A DNA stretch of 64,000 bases from Chaenocephalus aceratus (Eukaryota; Chordata; Actinopteri; Perciformes; Channichthyidae), in assembly GCA_023974075.1 (NCBI GenBank), contig CM043801.1, positions 4,547,769 to 4,611,768 of the forward strand, in the 5' to 3' direction. Below the pieces are notes generated by a model that worked only from the letters and a program-made list of their open reading frames with translations, searched no databases and was not told the DNA's origin. Below, piece after piece: positions 48,814-61,407 of this stretch (position 1 is the first letter of the stretch; every line of letters starts with the position of its first letter). Position numbers and translations under genes: made by a program.

Positions 48814-50028
48814 CTGTAAAATAAGAAACAGACATGAGTACATGGCTGTGCTAAACCTCTGAGGAGCACTTGTAATAAGATTGCCTGTTTTTGGATTGCT
48901 TTACACCTGAAACTACTTGTCTTATGGATTTGGAATGTATCTAAATCAAGAAGTGGTAAACAGATAGAACACCAGAAACATTGCTCATGTCAACGGAGCA
49001 TCAAGCCTTTGATTTGAGAATAAACATGAAATGCAGCCTTGGAGGAATCCGCAAACAACAGGTGGTTTTGTGATAAGTAGGTAATTCACATTCTGCCGAA
49101 ATATGACTCACCCAAAACAAAAACAGTTACAGCTACTAGGTCACAAATCTTCTGCATTTTTGTATACAATACTGTACTAAAATGCCTATTCTATAACACA
49201 TAGGTTTGAGCAAGCTCTCTGATTGGTCAATAGGTGTGTTTGATTCCACGATCAAACAACGATCAAATAGAACGTGCCTAATCACAAAGTATCCAGTGGC
49301 CTACACACGCCACTAGCCTACCGAAACTACTTCCATGAGCCTACATCGTGTGGTTTCCATAGCGACGTTTAGCGACACACAGCCGTTACACTGTTATACG
49401 TCTCTCGTTGGAAATCGGCCAGAGAAATCATGTCCGTTGGCGGACATAAAAACGAGTCATCGCTTCGCAGCTACTGGGCTCCATCTCTAGACAACAGAAC
49501 GATGTGGAGCAATGCGCTTTTTGCCGGTCCGGGACCCGCCATGAAACGGCCACTGGAGGAAAGCTCTTCCTATAACGTAGTCCTGCCCGTGAACACCACA
49601 GCACCACCTGTAAAACAGTCTGGCATGGACTTCATGGAGAGCTGTTTCAAGAATTGCACTTTAAATGGCAGCATGAACATCCACCTTCATTCTGAACCAA
49701 AATGTTCCGCACCATGGACAGCCTGATTTGATTTGTTCCGCTAATCCCACACAGTGATTACTCAGATACTTAAATAGCCTAATTCAAGAATTGTTTTCAA
49801 TAAATTGTTTTCAATAAATTGGTTAATAATATATTATTTACTATAATTATATCAATAACTGTAAGCGGGTGGTAGCAGGAGTGTTCGATTGATCGGCTAT
49901 CGTTACCATGGGAACTACTTTCTAGGAACTACTTTCTGACGGAGATTAACTCAAGCAGAAAGCGTAGGTTTGGGAGCAAATTAGCCCACATTATGAAATT
50001 ATTTTACGATATTGTTGATTACAATGAT
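48814..50028. other. Upstream intron or intergenic stretch
   Basis: An isolated plus-strand frame of 98 codons at 49430-49726 (starting MSVGGHKNESSLRSYWAP) follows CpG-richer sequence. No homologue was recognised and it is not claimed as a gene. Confidence 0.4.
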
Positions 50029-50181
50029 AGTTTGTGTAATATAATCGCAATCATACACTTGAGGGCCGTTCTTGAACGTCATTATTGGTACGACAGTACT
50101 GCGGCAGGACCGTAGTACTGTCGTACCAATAATGACGTTCAAGAACGGCCTCTCGTGTATGATTGCTTAATTACACAACTT
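50029..50181. repeat. 150-bp near-perfect palindrome
   Basis: Arms of about 70 bases match with few mismatches, for example GAACGTCATTATTGGTACGA against TCGTACCAATAATGACGTTC, around a centre near 50105 (GGCAGGACC). It is probably a tiny foldback element; no clear target duplication. Confidence 0.88.
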
Positions 50182-50184
50182 CTT

Positions 50185-52085
50185 TGAATCAATTAACAAC
50201 GTCAGCTGTGGACAACAAACATTAGTTTGTTTCCGTGGAATACTTTTTTTAACACAACACTTTGGATTCATGATGGCTAATTTGTCCCAGTAAAGAAAAT
50301 AAAACAGTGCAAGAGAGTGAGACTGAGCGCTAGAAGTTCGAGAAATCAACAACAGAAGACAGAAAGGAAGTAAACACTGAAGGGAACAGCAGAAGAAGAG
50401 AGACAGGAAGTTAACAATAAAGGGAACAGCAGAAGTAGAAAGACTTTGGCCCCGTCTCAGGTCGACTATTTTCATTTCCTCGCTCCTCGCTCCTCGGTCT
50501 CACCGGAAGTTGATTTGTCTGCGCCATCTTGAGTACCGTCCCATGGCTCTTATTTCTACCGGAGGATCGAGGAGCGATAATGGAGGAGCGATAATCGAGG
50601 AACCACCAGTCCATCCTCCGATGAAATCCTCAGATACTCGCCCCGCCCCCTTACTGTGTATCGCTCACTGATTGGACGATACAGCGCATGCACTGATCTG
50701 ATGCTTCTTGACATGAGAGTTTCCCAGCGGAGTGAAGAAAATAAATGAAACTCACGGGAGTCACTCCTCAGTTTAAACTGTGTTTTGTTTCAATGCATGT
50801 ATCATTTAGTTACAAATATGTGATATATCTGAACAACAAGGTGGTCACAAATCATTTTATTCATTATTGGAAACATTTTCATGATCGCTTTTTTCGTTTG
50901 ACATTTTCATTTATTGTCATTTCCATTCAGTCATTAAGTGCTATTTAAAATGTTAATGTGCTACATATCCACACAAACACACAAGTGTGCAATCCAATGA
51001 ATGTTAATCTAACTGGTTTTGATAGATAACATATCTCTTTTTTCTTCTCTCAATTGTTTTATTTCTATTGTGCACTCTAATCAATATTAATCCACTAATG
51101 TTCGTTTATACATTTTAAGAATGGCGTTTATCTTTTTTGAGAATGAGTTCATATTTTATTTTATTTATTGGGGTCTACACAGATGATACAAATGTTTGTG
51201 TCAGTCAATGTGGTGGCGGGGGTGTTTGTGAACACAACGGGGAACAGAGCTGCTGTCAGACGAACAGCATCATCACAAATGGACGTGGACCTCCCATTGC
51301 TCTTACAACTAATTGCCCTGCTTCTCGTGGGTTCCTTGCGTCCCTCCATGTTTCTTCCCTGGTGAGGAGGGACTAGACGGGCAGGGAAACGACGCAAGTG
51401 AGGGACGCAAGGATTCCATTTAATCGACCTGAGACGGGCCAGGATTGTACAATAAAAGGGAACAGCAGAAAAAGACAGACAGGAAGTAACACTAAGGGAA
51501 ACAGCAGAAAAAGACAGAGAGGAGTAAACACTAAAGGGAACAGCAGAAAAAGACAGCAGGAAGTAAACACTAAAGGGAACAGCAGAAAAAAGACAGACAG
51601 GAAGTAAACACTAAAGGGAACAGCAGAAGAAAAGACAGAGAGGAAGTAAACACTAAAGGGAACAGCAGAAAAAGACAGACATGAAGTAACACTAAAGGGA
51701 ACAGTAGAAAAAGACAGACAGGAAGTAACACTAAAGGAACAGCAGAAGAAAGACAGAGAGGAAGTAAACACTAAAGGAACAGCAGAAAAAGACAGACAGG
51801 AAGTAAACACTAAAGGGAACAGCAGAAAAGACAGACAGGAAGTAAACACTAAGGAACAGCAGAAAAAGACAGACAGGAAGTAAACACTAAAGGGAACAGC
51901 AGAAAAAGACATGACAGGAAGTAAACACTAAAGGGAACAGCAGATAAGACAGACAGGAAGTAAACAATAACAGGAACACAGAATGGGCTCTGCAGTGTTT
52001 AATTAAAGACTGGTTAATGAAAAAAAATGTGAACAGACTTGGAGAGCTACAGAAAACCTCCATCAGTGCTGCTGTCATTTTAATT
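50185..52085. repeat. Dispersed repeat with expanded 39-bp minisatellite
   Basis: The repeat body (GGATTCATGATGGCTAATTT at the left, AGACTGGTTAATGAAAAAAA at the right) is split by a TIR element at 50448-51440. A unit of about 39 bases (GGGAACAGCAGAAAAAGACA plus GGAAGTAAACACTAAA) occurs about twice left of the insertion and about 13 times to its right (51455-51972). A compact copy in the opposite orientation is at 38895-39140. Confidence 0.88.
50448..51440. mobile_element. 1 kb TIR element splitting the minisatellite
   Basis: GGCCCCGTCTCAGGTCGA at the left is mirrored by TCGACCTGAGACGGGCC at the right, with one extra C on the left. Subterminal inverted words CCTTGCGTCCCTC and GAGGGACGCAAGG lie near the right end. 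No transposase and no clear target duplication. Confidence 0.72.
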
Positions 52086-52319
52086 TCTACGTTGCTGTTG
52101 CCACAGTTCCAGACATTGGTACGCAGTGGAATGAACTATTTTATTTTCTTAGCGGAAGCATAACGATCACTTTTACATCAATTTTTTTTAATTGTTTTTT
52201 TTGCAGGTTGCTCCACATTATCCCATGTAGCATGGGTGTCATTAACAAACTGAATATGTATCTGCCCTAATTCAAAAAAAACATTTCATGCTCTTCTTCT
52301 TCTTCTTCGTTATGGTTTT

Positions 52320-52964
52320 ATCGATACCGATACTGCTTATCCATACCGGTATTTTTCGATACTCTTATCGATACTTTTCAATAATTTGGTGCTCAAAATT
52401 ATAGACATGATTGCAAGATGTGAAGATTAAACAACAGTCTTTTTATTGTAATATATTTGTATTTAATGTAACTTTTTCAATGTCATACCAAGCAGGTATG
52501 AGTGTGTACAGTGTGTCTCTGGAAGGGGGGCGGGTAATTAGGGGCAGTTCATAAATCCATGTAAAACATGACCATTATTCAGTTAAAACTTATTCACTTA
52601 TTGTTTTTACTTCGGCTGAGACTTTGTGTGATTCACAACGTCCGATTGTTTCACGTTGTGAATCGCGCTGAGCTGCGTGGAGGTGTGATTTCCTTCTTTA
52701 GCGATACACAGCGAAACTCACCCTGAGCACACACAGTCTCAGCCGAAGTAAAAACAATAAGTGTGGCTTTGATATTGAGAAGAAAAAGGTTGATGAACGC
52801 TGTGAGAATGGGTCTGCAGAGAGAATTTCTGCCGCGATCCCAACTGTCTGTTATCAGCAGCAGCCCGGAGGAGACATCAGCTGAGCTGCGTGGGTGTGGC
52901 ATTCATACCAATACCGTCCAATCAGGTACTGAGTCAGTACGGTTCTCGATACCCATCCCTAATG
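52320..52964. mobile_element. hAT-like remnant (TAGGGATGGGTATCG end)
   Basis: The right end CTCGATACCCATCCCTA matches the end at about 30770-30788 (AACGATACCCATCCCTA) and recalls the TAGGGTTGGG hAT family. The left side starts in ATCGATACCGATACTGC text without a clean end. It encloses an inverted repeat (52588-52768). Confidence 0.5.
52588..52768. repeat. Inverted repeat in hAT-like remnant
   Basis: TTATTGTTTTTACTTCGGCT followed by GAGACT is mirrored at about 52735-52764 (AGTCTCAGCCGAAGTAAAAA). Arms are about 33 bases, the centre about 110. Confidence 0.8.
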
Positions 52965-55056
52965 GCTGCTCATTTGAAGTATTTAACTTCTTGTTACTGT
53001 CATGAAACATTTCCTGCTAATGCTTCACATTTAAAGACCCAAATGATAATTGTTTTGTGATGTTGATTTGATACCAGGTACCACACAGCAACGGTAAATC
53101 AGTATCTTGGAGGAAACCATCCTATTACACATCCGGTTTACACACTCAACATGACATAACATGGTTATATTCCCATGTGTACTGAGGTACATAGGATTAT
53201 TAGTTGCCTGGCTTAAAGAGCACAACACACAAACGCACCCCACGACCCGCCGTTGCAGTCATTAGTGACACGCGGGGAGAGATGTTTGACAAAAGCAGAA
53301 GAGTCACACTATCATTTACATTAACACAACAAAGGCAGAATGCATTGAAAGGGCCACAGAGAGACAGAGCAGCAGTGACACCAGAGACAAGAAACTGAAG
53401 AATTATGAAAGGTAAGTGTAATCTTCACTATCAACTCCGGCTTTAAAAGGCCTTTTATCAAGATGTGTGTTTACAAATTCATGAATTATTCATGACTGAA
53501 TGTACTATTACATGTAATGATAAAGACAGTATGAATACCTCCTTTCTGAAAAATCTCTATTTTCTGTCTCGGGAACTAAACCTTTACAAAGCTGTACTTA
53601 TTTATCCTTTCCATATTGAAAAAGGATCAGATGACAATGTGTAATGTGAAAGGGTTTGCTTGGACCCTCTGTGAATTATCACCAACTCCTAAATGTAAAA
53701 TCTGCTCTCATCAACCTGGTTTCCAGCAGCAGCAGCAGCTGTTTTCTCGCTCTGATAACAGCAGCCTGCACTACCTGCTCTGCAGAAAACACACTCAGAC
53801 TTAGAGACAACTGGTGAACGGAGTGGAGCATCGATAGGCTTTATTTTGGTTTAATAATGAAAAAGTAAAATCAATTGGTAGGTGTGTGGGTAGGTAGGAA
53901 GGTAGGGTGGTAGATATGTAGGTAAGGGTAAGTAGGGTAGGTAGGTAGGTAGGTAGGTAGGTAGGTAGGTAGGTAGGTACCAATAGGGTATCTAAAGAAA
54001 ACACAATATAAAATATCCAGAATACATTTGAATACTCTACAATAGACCAATCTGGTCCATAACATATATACATAGGGTACTATATGCATTACAAATTGTG
54101 TAAAAAGCTGTTGTTTTAGATCCAGTGAGGTAGTGTGAGTAAAATATGTAAGAACAGTGCAGAGTGCAAAGTGTTCAGGGAGTATTAAAAGTGATCAACT
54201 ACAGACACTACAGAGCTGGGAGGGCTGTCAGACAGAGCCAGTGAGTTATTGGCAGAAATGATTTCCTGAATCTTGCAAATGAGGTGGGGATTGATAAACA
54301 ACACTTTTTGAACGTTGGTAGGTACTTTCACAAAATATTCCAAAATCCAACAAGAAGGCCTACGTTTCATTTTGGGTTAAGTCCAGTTTCTAATGTTTAA
54401 TTATCAGGTTCAGCAGTCAAATCCGACCTAATCCTTAGAAAGTTAAAACTGTGCAGAAGATTTTAAACTTCATTAATGAGCTTCACAGGACATAACTCAG
54501 CTGTTGTGCAGTTGTGTAGGTGTACGGGTTACAGAATGGCCTGCACCAGTGGTTTAAGTGTGTGCTAATATTCTCCCCTCTGAATGCCTCATTTCAGGGA
54601 GACAAACAATCCGATTGACCACTGACTTAGTAGAGGAACAAAAACACGTCCTTAAAACTGCCTTTGTGCACTTAAAAACTGCACCGGATCAATAAATCTA
54701 TACACATTAAAAGTGAAGGATGTGGAAGGAACGCTTACACAGTAATTATGCGAGTGACTGCAACACTCTAAATAATGTCCCCTTCCATCTGAGCCCCTTC
54801 CATACAAAAGTACCCCACTTGCATTCAGTTGACACAGCTGAGCAATACTTTGTTCACACCAGATCAATGTCACGTGTTCAGGATTCAGAAGGACTCAGAG
54901 AAGAGGACGTGCTTCTTTGAGGCTGCTCGTCGGGCGGGAACAGACCAGATCATGAGGCGCCTGATTAAAGTCTAATCAACGGACTGTGCTCTCTGTGCAC
55001 TGACCTTCAGAGCTTCATCTGAGGGATAATCCAACACCGTGCAGCCCGATATGCAG
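52965..55056. other. Upstream stretch with TAGG microsatellite
   Basis: No gene recognised. A (TAGG)n tract lies at 53877-53980. Confidence 0.5.
53877..53980. repeat. (TAGG)n microsatellite, imperfect
   Basis: A TAGGTAGG core of about 10 units at 53938-53980, preceded by diverged units. Confidence 0.93.
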
Positions 55057-56384
55057 CAGTCAGGCTTGTATGCCAAGCCATTTGAGTATGTATTCCATAT
55101 CCTTGATATCAGACGGCAGCGGCCTGCACTAGTTGGCTCTTTGATTTCACTTGTTAGATATATGGTCAAACTAGTTAGGCACTCTGCTTTACTAGTTAAA
55201 TAAAACATTGCACTAGTCACTCTTTTTCAGCAACTAGTGGCACTTTTGTCCGACTAGTTACCACGTATGCCTTACTAGTGATGTATGGCAAGCCATTTCA
55301 GTATTTATTCAATTTCCTTTATATCAGACGGCAGCGGGATCCGAAGAGGGTTACTTCCTCTTTCAATCCATCACTAATGTCACTCTGTTATCACAATGCA
55401 ATTCTAATCCAAGCTCCTTTCAAATTGCAGCTTAATACAATGTTTTTAAAGAGGATCTATATTCCTGTCTGCAGTCCTAAGGCAACTTTCTAATTTTAAG
55501 AAAGTCTTCAATGTTCTTACCTCATTTGATATACAGTCATATGATAATAATAACACAAATACTTTTGTTTTATATGTTTGTAAATATGGTCATATTTTAA
55601 AACAGTGTATTTAAGCTGTTAAATAAACTATTTAGGCTGGGTGTCGCTCTATAGCTTAGGGCCAATAGGAGACCTCGATGCGTTCTTTCCCCTCCTCCTC
55701 ATTAGCATGCTGTGCAACTCATGCGACGAGTGCACATTTGGGATCCACTAGTGCTACTAGTGAACATTGTAGGCCTCACTAGTTCACTAGTGGAATTTAA
55801 ACTTCTCTCACTAGATAACTAGTAAAAAGGCAAAGGGTTCACTAGTTAACGTGTAGAAATGTTGAGCCCCACTAGTTAACTAGTGACAAGAGGCGTCAAC
55901 TAGTTAAGTAGCAAACTTTTTGCCTTACTAGTTAACTAGTGAGTTATTCTGGGTGCGACTAGTTAACTAGTGCAGACAAATGTTTGCCACTAGTTAACTA
56001 GTTGTGCTTATTTTGTGTGACTAGTTAACATGTCAGAGATTTTGCAGCGCACTAGTTAACTTGTAAGACTTTTAGGGTCACTAGTACGGTCAGAGGGCCA
56101 CTAGTTCATCAAAAAGCTTACACGTTGGGACTTTGGCGTTACTAGTGCTGCTCCTGGCGTCACTCGTAAGGCATACGTGGTAACTAGTCGGACAAAAGTG
56201 CCACTAGTTGCTGAAAAAGAGCGACTAGTGAAATGTTTATTTAACTAGTATAGCAGAGTGCCTAACTAGTTTGACCATATATCTAACAAGTGAAATCAAA
56301 GAGCCAACTAGTGTAGGCCGCTGCCGTCTGATATCAAGGAAATTGAATACATACTCAAATGGCTTGCCATACGGCTCGCCACTG
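55057..56384. mobile_element. hAT-ended element packed with ACTAGT palindromes
   Basis: The right end, read inward, is CAGTGGCGAGCCGTATGGCA; the left end CAGTCAGGCTTGTATGCCAA is its diverged partner. The first and last 220 bases or so are inverted copies (GGCTCTTTGATTTCACTTGT and complement). A second copy of the left end starts at about 55284. By manual count about 33 ACTAGT hexamers fall between 55128 and 56310, several as the 14-mer ACTAGTTAACTAGT; chance would give fewer than one. No ORF of note. The tip recalls the hAT-like element at 35432-36109. Confidence 0.75.
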
Positions 56385-58849
56385 GGCATGGAACAAGGCA
56401 CAACATACTAATATATACCTGAACATTTGCAGAATATGTCCTCTTTAATGAAAGGCAGGTTTTTCTTTAAATAGAATCTCTGAGCAGAGGACACATGTTT
56501 GATATCTTGGTTTCTTCTTTTCTAAGGTTACATTGTTCAGTTGTCTTACAAAATACACTTAAGCAACAAACGTATTATTGAAATGTCTTTTTTTAGTATT
56601 CATTTAATATTGAGATTCAAAAGTAATCAAGTCTTTCATATTTTGATACTCAGATTAGTTTACTGATTAAAAAGCCCAAAATGCATATTGTATTGTAAAT
56701 ACATGTTTTTGAAGCCTTATCAAGAGGCTCCTCTCTCCTTCCTTCCTTCCCTGTCTCCTGGCCTCTCCTCTAATGTTTCCTCTCTGCTCTCTGCCTGCGC
56801 TGCATTAGTCCCTTTACGTCACTGCTACATGAAAAGGCTTTAATTTAATCAGGTGAAGAGCACACAGGAGACTGATTGATTCTGGCTGGTCGCCTTCACT
56901 CAGGTTTTTAACAAGGTTCAGCGCTCCATTATATTGCAGTGAGAGAGGCTGCTGCCTTCAAGTTTCCGGGTTTTTAATGGATTTCCCCATCGCCTTGTTA
57001 CTGCGGATCTGAATGTGTGTGAAGTCACCAAAATGCTCTTCAGCACTGATGTGCCGGCCAGCCACAGAATAACTCTGCTCATAATTCAGTTTCATCAGAG
57101 GAGCTATTACTCACTGCAACCTCCATACCTTTATCTGTGGCTGCCGAAAGGAGAGCCTTGACTTGTGAAGTACATTATATCACAAAAATGTCAAAGAAAA
57201 TAAAAACTATTGATGATTGTAAAGGACTTCACCACTACTGTTTTTCATTCATGCTGTATTTCCAGGCAAGGGTTTCAAATCATTAAGGTAGTACAGATCA
57301 ATCGCACACTTTCTTTTTCTCGCTTTTTTCATCATTTTTATTACAAGGAATAATCGTATCTCATCTTGCCTGATCTCAACATAAACCCTCTCTACTGTGC
57401 AGGCTTTGGCAGTAAATGGATAACATGTAATGGGATAACCAGGATACATAAAGGTATTACTGTATTTCCTACAGTTAGAAGAAATACATAATCAGATTAT
57501 TCCTCTAAATATTGTGGATTACTAGCAGGATTACAATGTTACCAAAACAAAACTAAAAAAGAGCATATTGTGTTTGTTGTAAATCTGTACTAAAACATCT
57601 TAAACATATTAATTGTTTCTCTTGTACTCATTTGCATTTGATATAGAGGTAATCCAAAGTGACGTAAAGTGATCAGGTCACGTAATATATGTTGATACTC
57701 AGATTAGGTTACTGATTTCGTATTTTTCAGATAAAAGTAATTGTATAGGACTTTTTAAAAGTAACCCCCCCCCCCCCCAACCCTGTTACTGCCTGTATAA
57801 AGTGAAAGAGGATGATATGCAGCACTGCAGACAGGCTGTAGGCAGCATGTGGTCGCAGCTACAGCAGCATATCTGACGCTCTCCTGCAACACTGCTCATC
57901 CCCGAACAGGCTAATGATGTGTGATACTCCGGCTGGTTACTGAACTGGAAACTCTCCAAATTCTCCGTTATGATTCCCCTTTTATCCACAGGAGCTTTTT
58001 AAACATGTTGACAGAGTGTCGCTGTACAATATCAGTGGAGCTCTTGACACTAACAAAAATCTATCAGCAGTTGATCTAGTACACCATCTGTTCAAAAGGC
58101 TTAACTGTACGAGTGTAGCCGTTGCGTTGTACAGAATGCAAACAAAGCTGACTAATTCTACAGTGATTAGTCACGCTAAGTTAGCGGAGGAATGTGTAGG
58201 ACACGTGTTCTACCACATGCAGAGAGTTTGAGAGTTTGATATAAGTGATTATTAGGTCAATTTACAGGTTAGAAATTAAAGAAATGTGTCTTTTGATTAT
58301 GTTGAATGTACATTAACTGTCACAGACCATTGAGGGTACAGCTAATTGAGCTATGCTAATGATAAACCCCATTTCCAAGAAACTGGGGCCCGATATTGAA
58401 CCAGTTTTGCGCGTTGACCGTGCTGAGGCACAGAGAATCTGCCCAGCTAGCTCCAAGAAGCAAGAACCACATACGTCAGAGATGTGGCACAGAGCAACAA
58501 CAGTTTGCAGCAAGATTAGAAAGATGTTACAGTAGTGGACTCAGTGGAGGCAGGGGAATACAAATAAAAATATATTTTATGTAAAATGTTTCCACTAATC
58601 AGTGTTATAAATGTTGAACCAATTGCAAACCAAGCTAGCTCCAGCACGGAACAAAAATATTACTCATTCCAGGAGTTACTGCCACTTTCAAACCTTAACA
58701 TTACAGGGGGCGCTCTTTCACTCTTTGGGGTTTTTGCTTTCCTGTAGTGTGTTCTAAAGGTTTGTGTGCATGTAAATGGTCTGCACAGGCTAAAATCCCA
58801 AAGTGCACCTGCCTGAAACGCTCCAATACATTGTATGTGATAGAATAAA
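56385..58849. other. Upstream stretch
   Basis: AT-rich, with a C15 run near 57765 and text around 57640-57790 resembling a dispersed fish repeat. No gene was recognised. Confidence 0.5.
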
Positions 58850-59240
58850 AATAGGCCGCGACACACCAACCTGAGACCAAGGAACGCGTACCGAAGGCGT
58901 CCCGACTTTATGTCCGCTACGTCGCGACGCCCCGTTCTACGCCGCCCGTCTACGCCGCCCGTCTACGCGCGCCCGTCTACGAACACACCGCAAAGACTTA
59001 AGTCGACGAGTGGCAATAACTATCCTTAACACAGGTAGCGGTAGTGTGTATTCGTCATTCAAAACAACAGCCAATCAGAGTGATTGCTTGGGCCGACTTT
59101 CTTTGGCCAATCGGCCGCGAGAGGTGTGAAAATGTGGGCGTAAAGCAACGACGGTGAGGGAACACACCAACCTGAGTAGGGCGCCGCGATTTGGCCCGAC
59201 TGCCTCTGACGGCCTCTGACTCCAACATCGGGTAGGTTGT
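58850..59240. repeat. CpG-rich block with direct repeats
   Basis: CACACCAACCTGAG occurs at about 58864 and 59164. TCTACGCCGCCCG is repeated near 58935-58965. CpG density is far above the surroundings. It could be the end of an undefined mobile element. Confidence 0.5.
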
Positions 59241-59905
59241 GTCAGAGCCTATAAGGGGGGCATGACATCTCTAAGTGGTTGACCAATCACAACAGAGCCG
59301 CCAGCTAACCAATCAGAGCAGACTTTTCTCTGGTTTCATACAGAGGGTGAAAGAGAGGTGCCGCAGCACAGGCAGTATGAGAAAGATAAGAGCTTTCTGA
59401 ACATTAAATCATGGAGACATGTCACAGTACAGGCACTCAATACTAATATGAACCTGGAAATGAGCGGAATGTGTCCTCTTTAAATATCACAAGACTTGAT
59501 GAGTTCAAATTAACGTGACTTTCAGTCCAAGTATAGCACACTAATAATTGTGTTATCTTGAGACTCTTCAATCATATTTACAACCGGGCACACCCACACT
59601 CTCCAGGCTGCAGCCAGCACAGCAACACTTCCCTGGCCAGGCTGATAACAAGGGGGCCGGTATGAGCTGATATGCTCAAACAGCAGTGAGACTGTTATTA
59701 AAGCAGAAAGGATTCATACACGAATCTCCCCGGTTCAGAACAGGAGCTCAGGCCGACGTGATATTTCCTCTCCAATCTCCTTTGTCTCCACACACCGTGA
59801 TAAATGCTCATGACCTTCAGGTGACAATCACAGCACCTCCCTTCTGTCGCCTCCGTTTTCTACCCTCCTGATGCATAGCTACGTATACGCGCGTGTGCAC
59901 GTGCA

Positions 59906-59906
<1 letters not shown>

Positions 59907-59937
<31 letters not shown>

Positions 59938-60049
59938 TGTTGCCACCTTGCAGACAGCCACTGAGACCTCTGACAACTCCCAGAAGACCAATTAGAGGTG
60001 AAAAAAAGGAGAATGTCAGCCACCGAGCAGCTTTTGTAGTGTTGTGTGT

Positions 60050-60095
<46 letters not shown>

Positions 60096-60112
60096 TGTGT
60101 GTGTGTGCGTGT
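59907..60112. repeat. Two (GT)n microsatellites
   Basis: GT tracts at 59907-59939 and 60042-60112 separated by about 100 bases of unique sequence. Confidence 0.95.
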
Positions 60113-60224
60113 ATTTGAGAGACAAGTACAAACCCAGCCACCCCTTTCCATCAGAATACAGCAGCCATCTGAAGGCAGCCAACAGCATCCACAACGCCTG
60201 TCCAGTTTTACCTCACACAGAAAA

Positions 60225-60226
<2 letters not shown>

Positions 60227-60283
<57 letters not shown>
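60227..60283. repeat. (AC)n microsatellite
   Basis: About 28 AC units, opposite in phase to the GT tracts just to its left; the two could pair as a large hairpin. Confidence 0.96.
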
Positions 60284-60286
<3 letters not shown>

Positions 60287-61283
60287 CACAGATAGTCCAG
60301 TCCCTGGTCCTTGGGAGTGTGAATTCTCATTATGAATAAACCATATACTTTAGACACTTGACTACAAGTTTTTAAAGACTGAACTTTCTCCGCAACTTTT
60401 TTATGATCCACATGGCACCGCCATGAATCATTCTCTTTTATAAAGACCAGACATCGGAAACAGGCAGTAGCGTGGCGTGGGGAAAACATGAGGGGAAGCC
60501 AATAATACGTCCTTTCTTTTGGGTCGGGGGTGTGGTGGTCAATGTAATAACGTAACCAGATGAGTGATTACAGCACCCGGTATCATTTTACACACATTTG
60601 TATCATACAGATGCAGGACTTACACACGCCTGTTATCTAACCGACACGTCCGCACGCACTCTCCAGGCCAAACTCTAATAAGCATTCATTCACAAACTAA
60701 ATCAGGAGACCTTTAACGTTTCACGTCCGATTCGCTCCTTTTTTCCTCGCTATACACAGCTCCAGTTTGGGCATTGGCCTGTCATCAGATTGTATTTGTT
60801 GTTGCTGCTGTAGCGGAAGTTTAATACAATTATCTTTGATTAAATACTCCAAATCTCCACCCTCCATAATTGCACTTGCTTCAGTTGCTTGCTACTTTCT
60901 AACGGCGGTGAGAGTGGTGCAGTGGCGCTATCTATCTTCTATCGATTAGATTTATGATTATAAAATTATAAAAGTAGGGTAGACATGTGGATATTATCCG
61001 ACTGAACAAAACGTGCATTTATCTAACAGGTTCGTTTTCCACTGACTTTATTTCGAGCTATTTTCCAAAATCCTATGGAGAAATCCCATTGCTTTTTTGT
61101 CGAGGGAAACCGAGCGCAGCTTACTTCCAGCCACCTCTGGCTTCCCTTGGCATGGCCCTGACTAATCACAGGTTGGCAGGGGCATGACGTGAGCCTTGTC
61201 TGATTGGTCAATGCCTCCATTTTTTTCACTAAGGGAAGCCAATTTCGGCTGGCCTCCCCTCGCAACAGAGAGTGCACTCACAG
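60284..61283. other. Upstream stretch with TIR-family remnant
   Basis: 60911-61030 matches the left end region of the element at 13813-15289 (GTGGTGCAGTGGCGCTATC, GTAGGGTAGACATGTGGA). The partner end was not found. No gene. Confidence 0.5.
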
Positions 61284-61300
61284 TGTGTGTGTGTGTGTGT

Positions 61301-61356
<56 letters not shown>

Positions 61357-61367
61357 GTGTGAGTGTG
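61284..61367. repeat. (GT)n microsatellite
   Basis: About 40 GT units with a few interruptions. Confidence 0.96.
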
Positions 61368-61407
61368 TGTGGAGAGCGTTTCACATGTGTATATGAGAGA
61401 TGTTTAC

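Noticed and set aside
51373..51912. 179-codon minus-strand frame with repeated FSVYFLSVF blocks
   Set aside because: It is the 39-bp minisatellite read through; the 39-base period keeps the frame open without selection.
59817..60339. Frames of 97 to 154 codons on both strands
   Set aside because: Almost entirely microsatellite translation.
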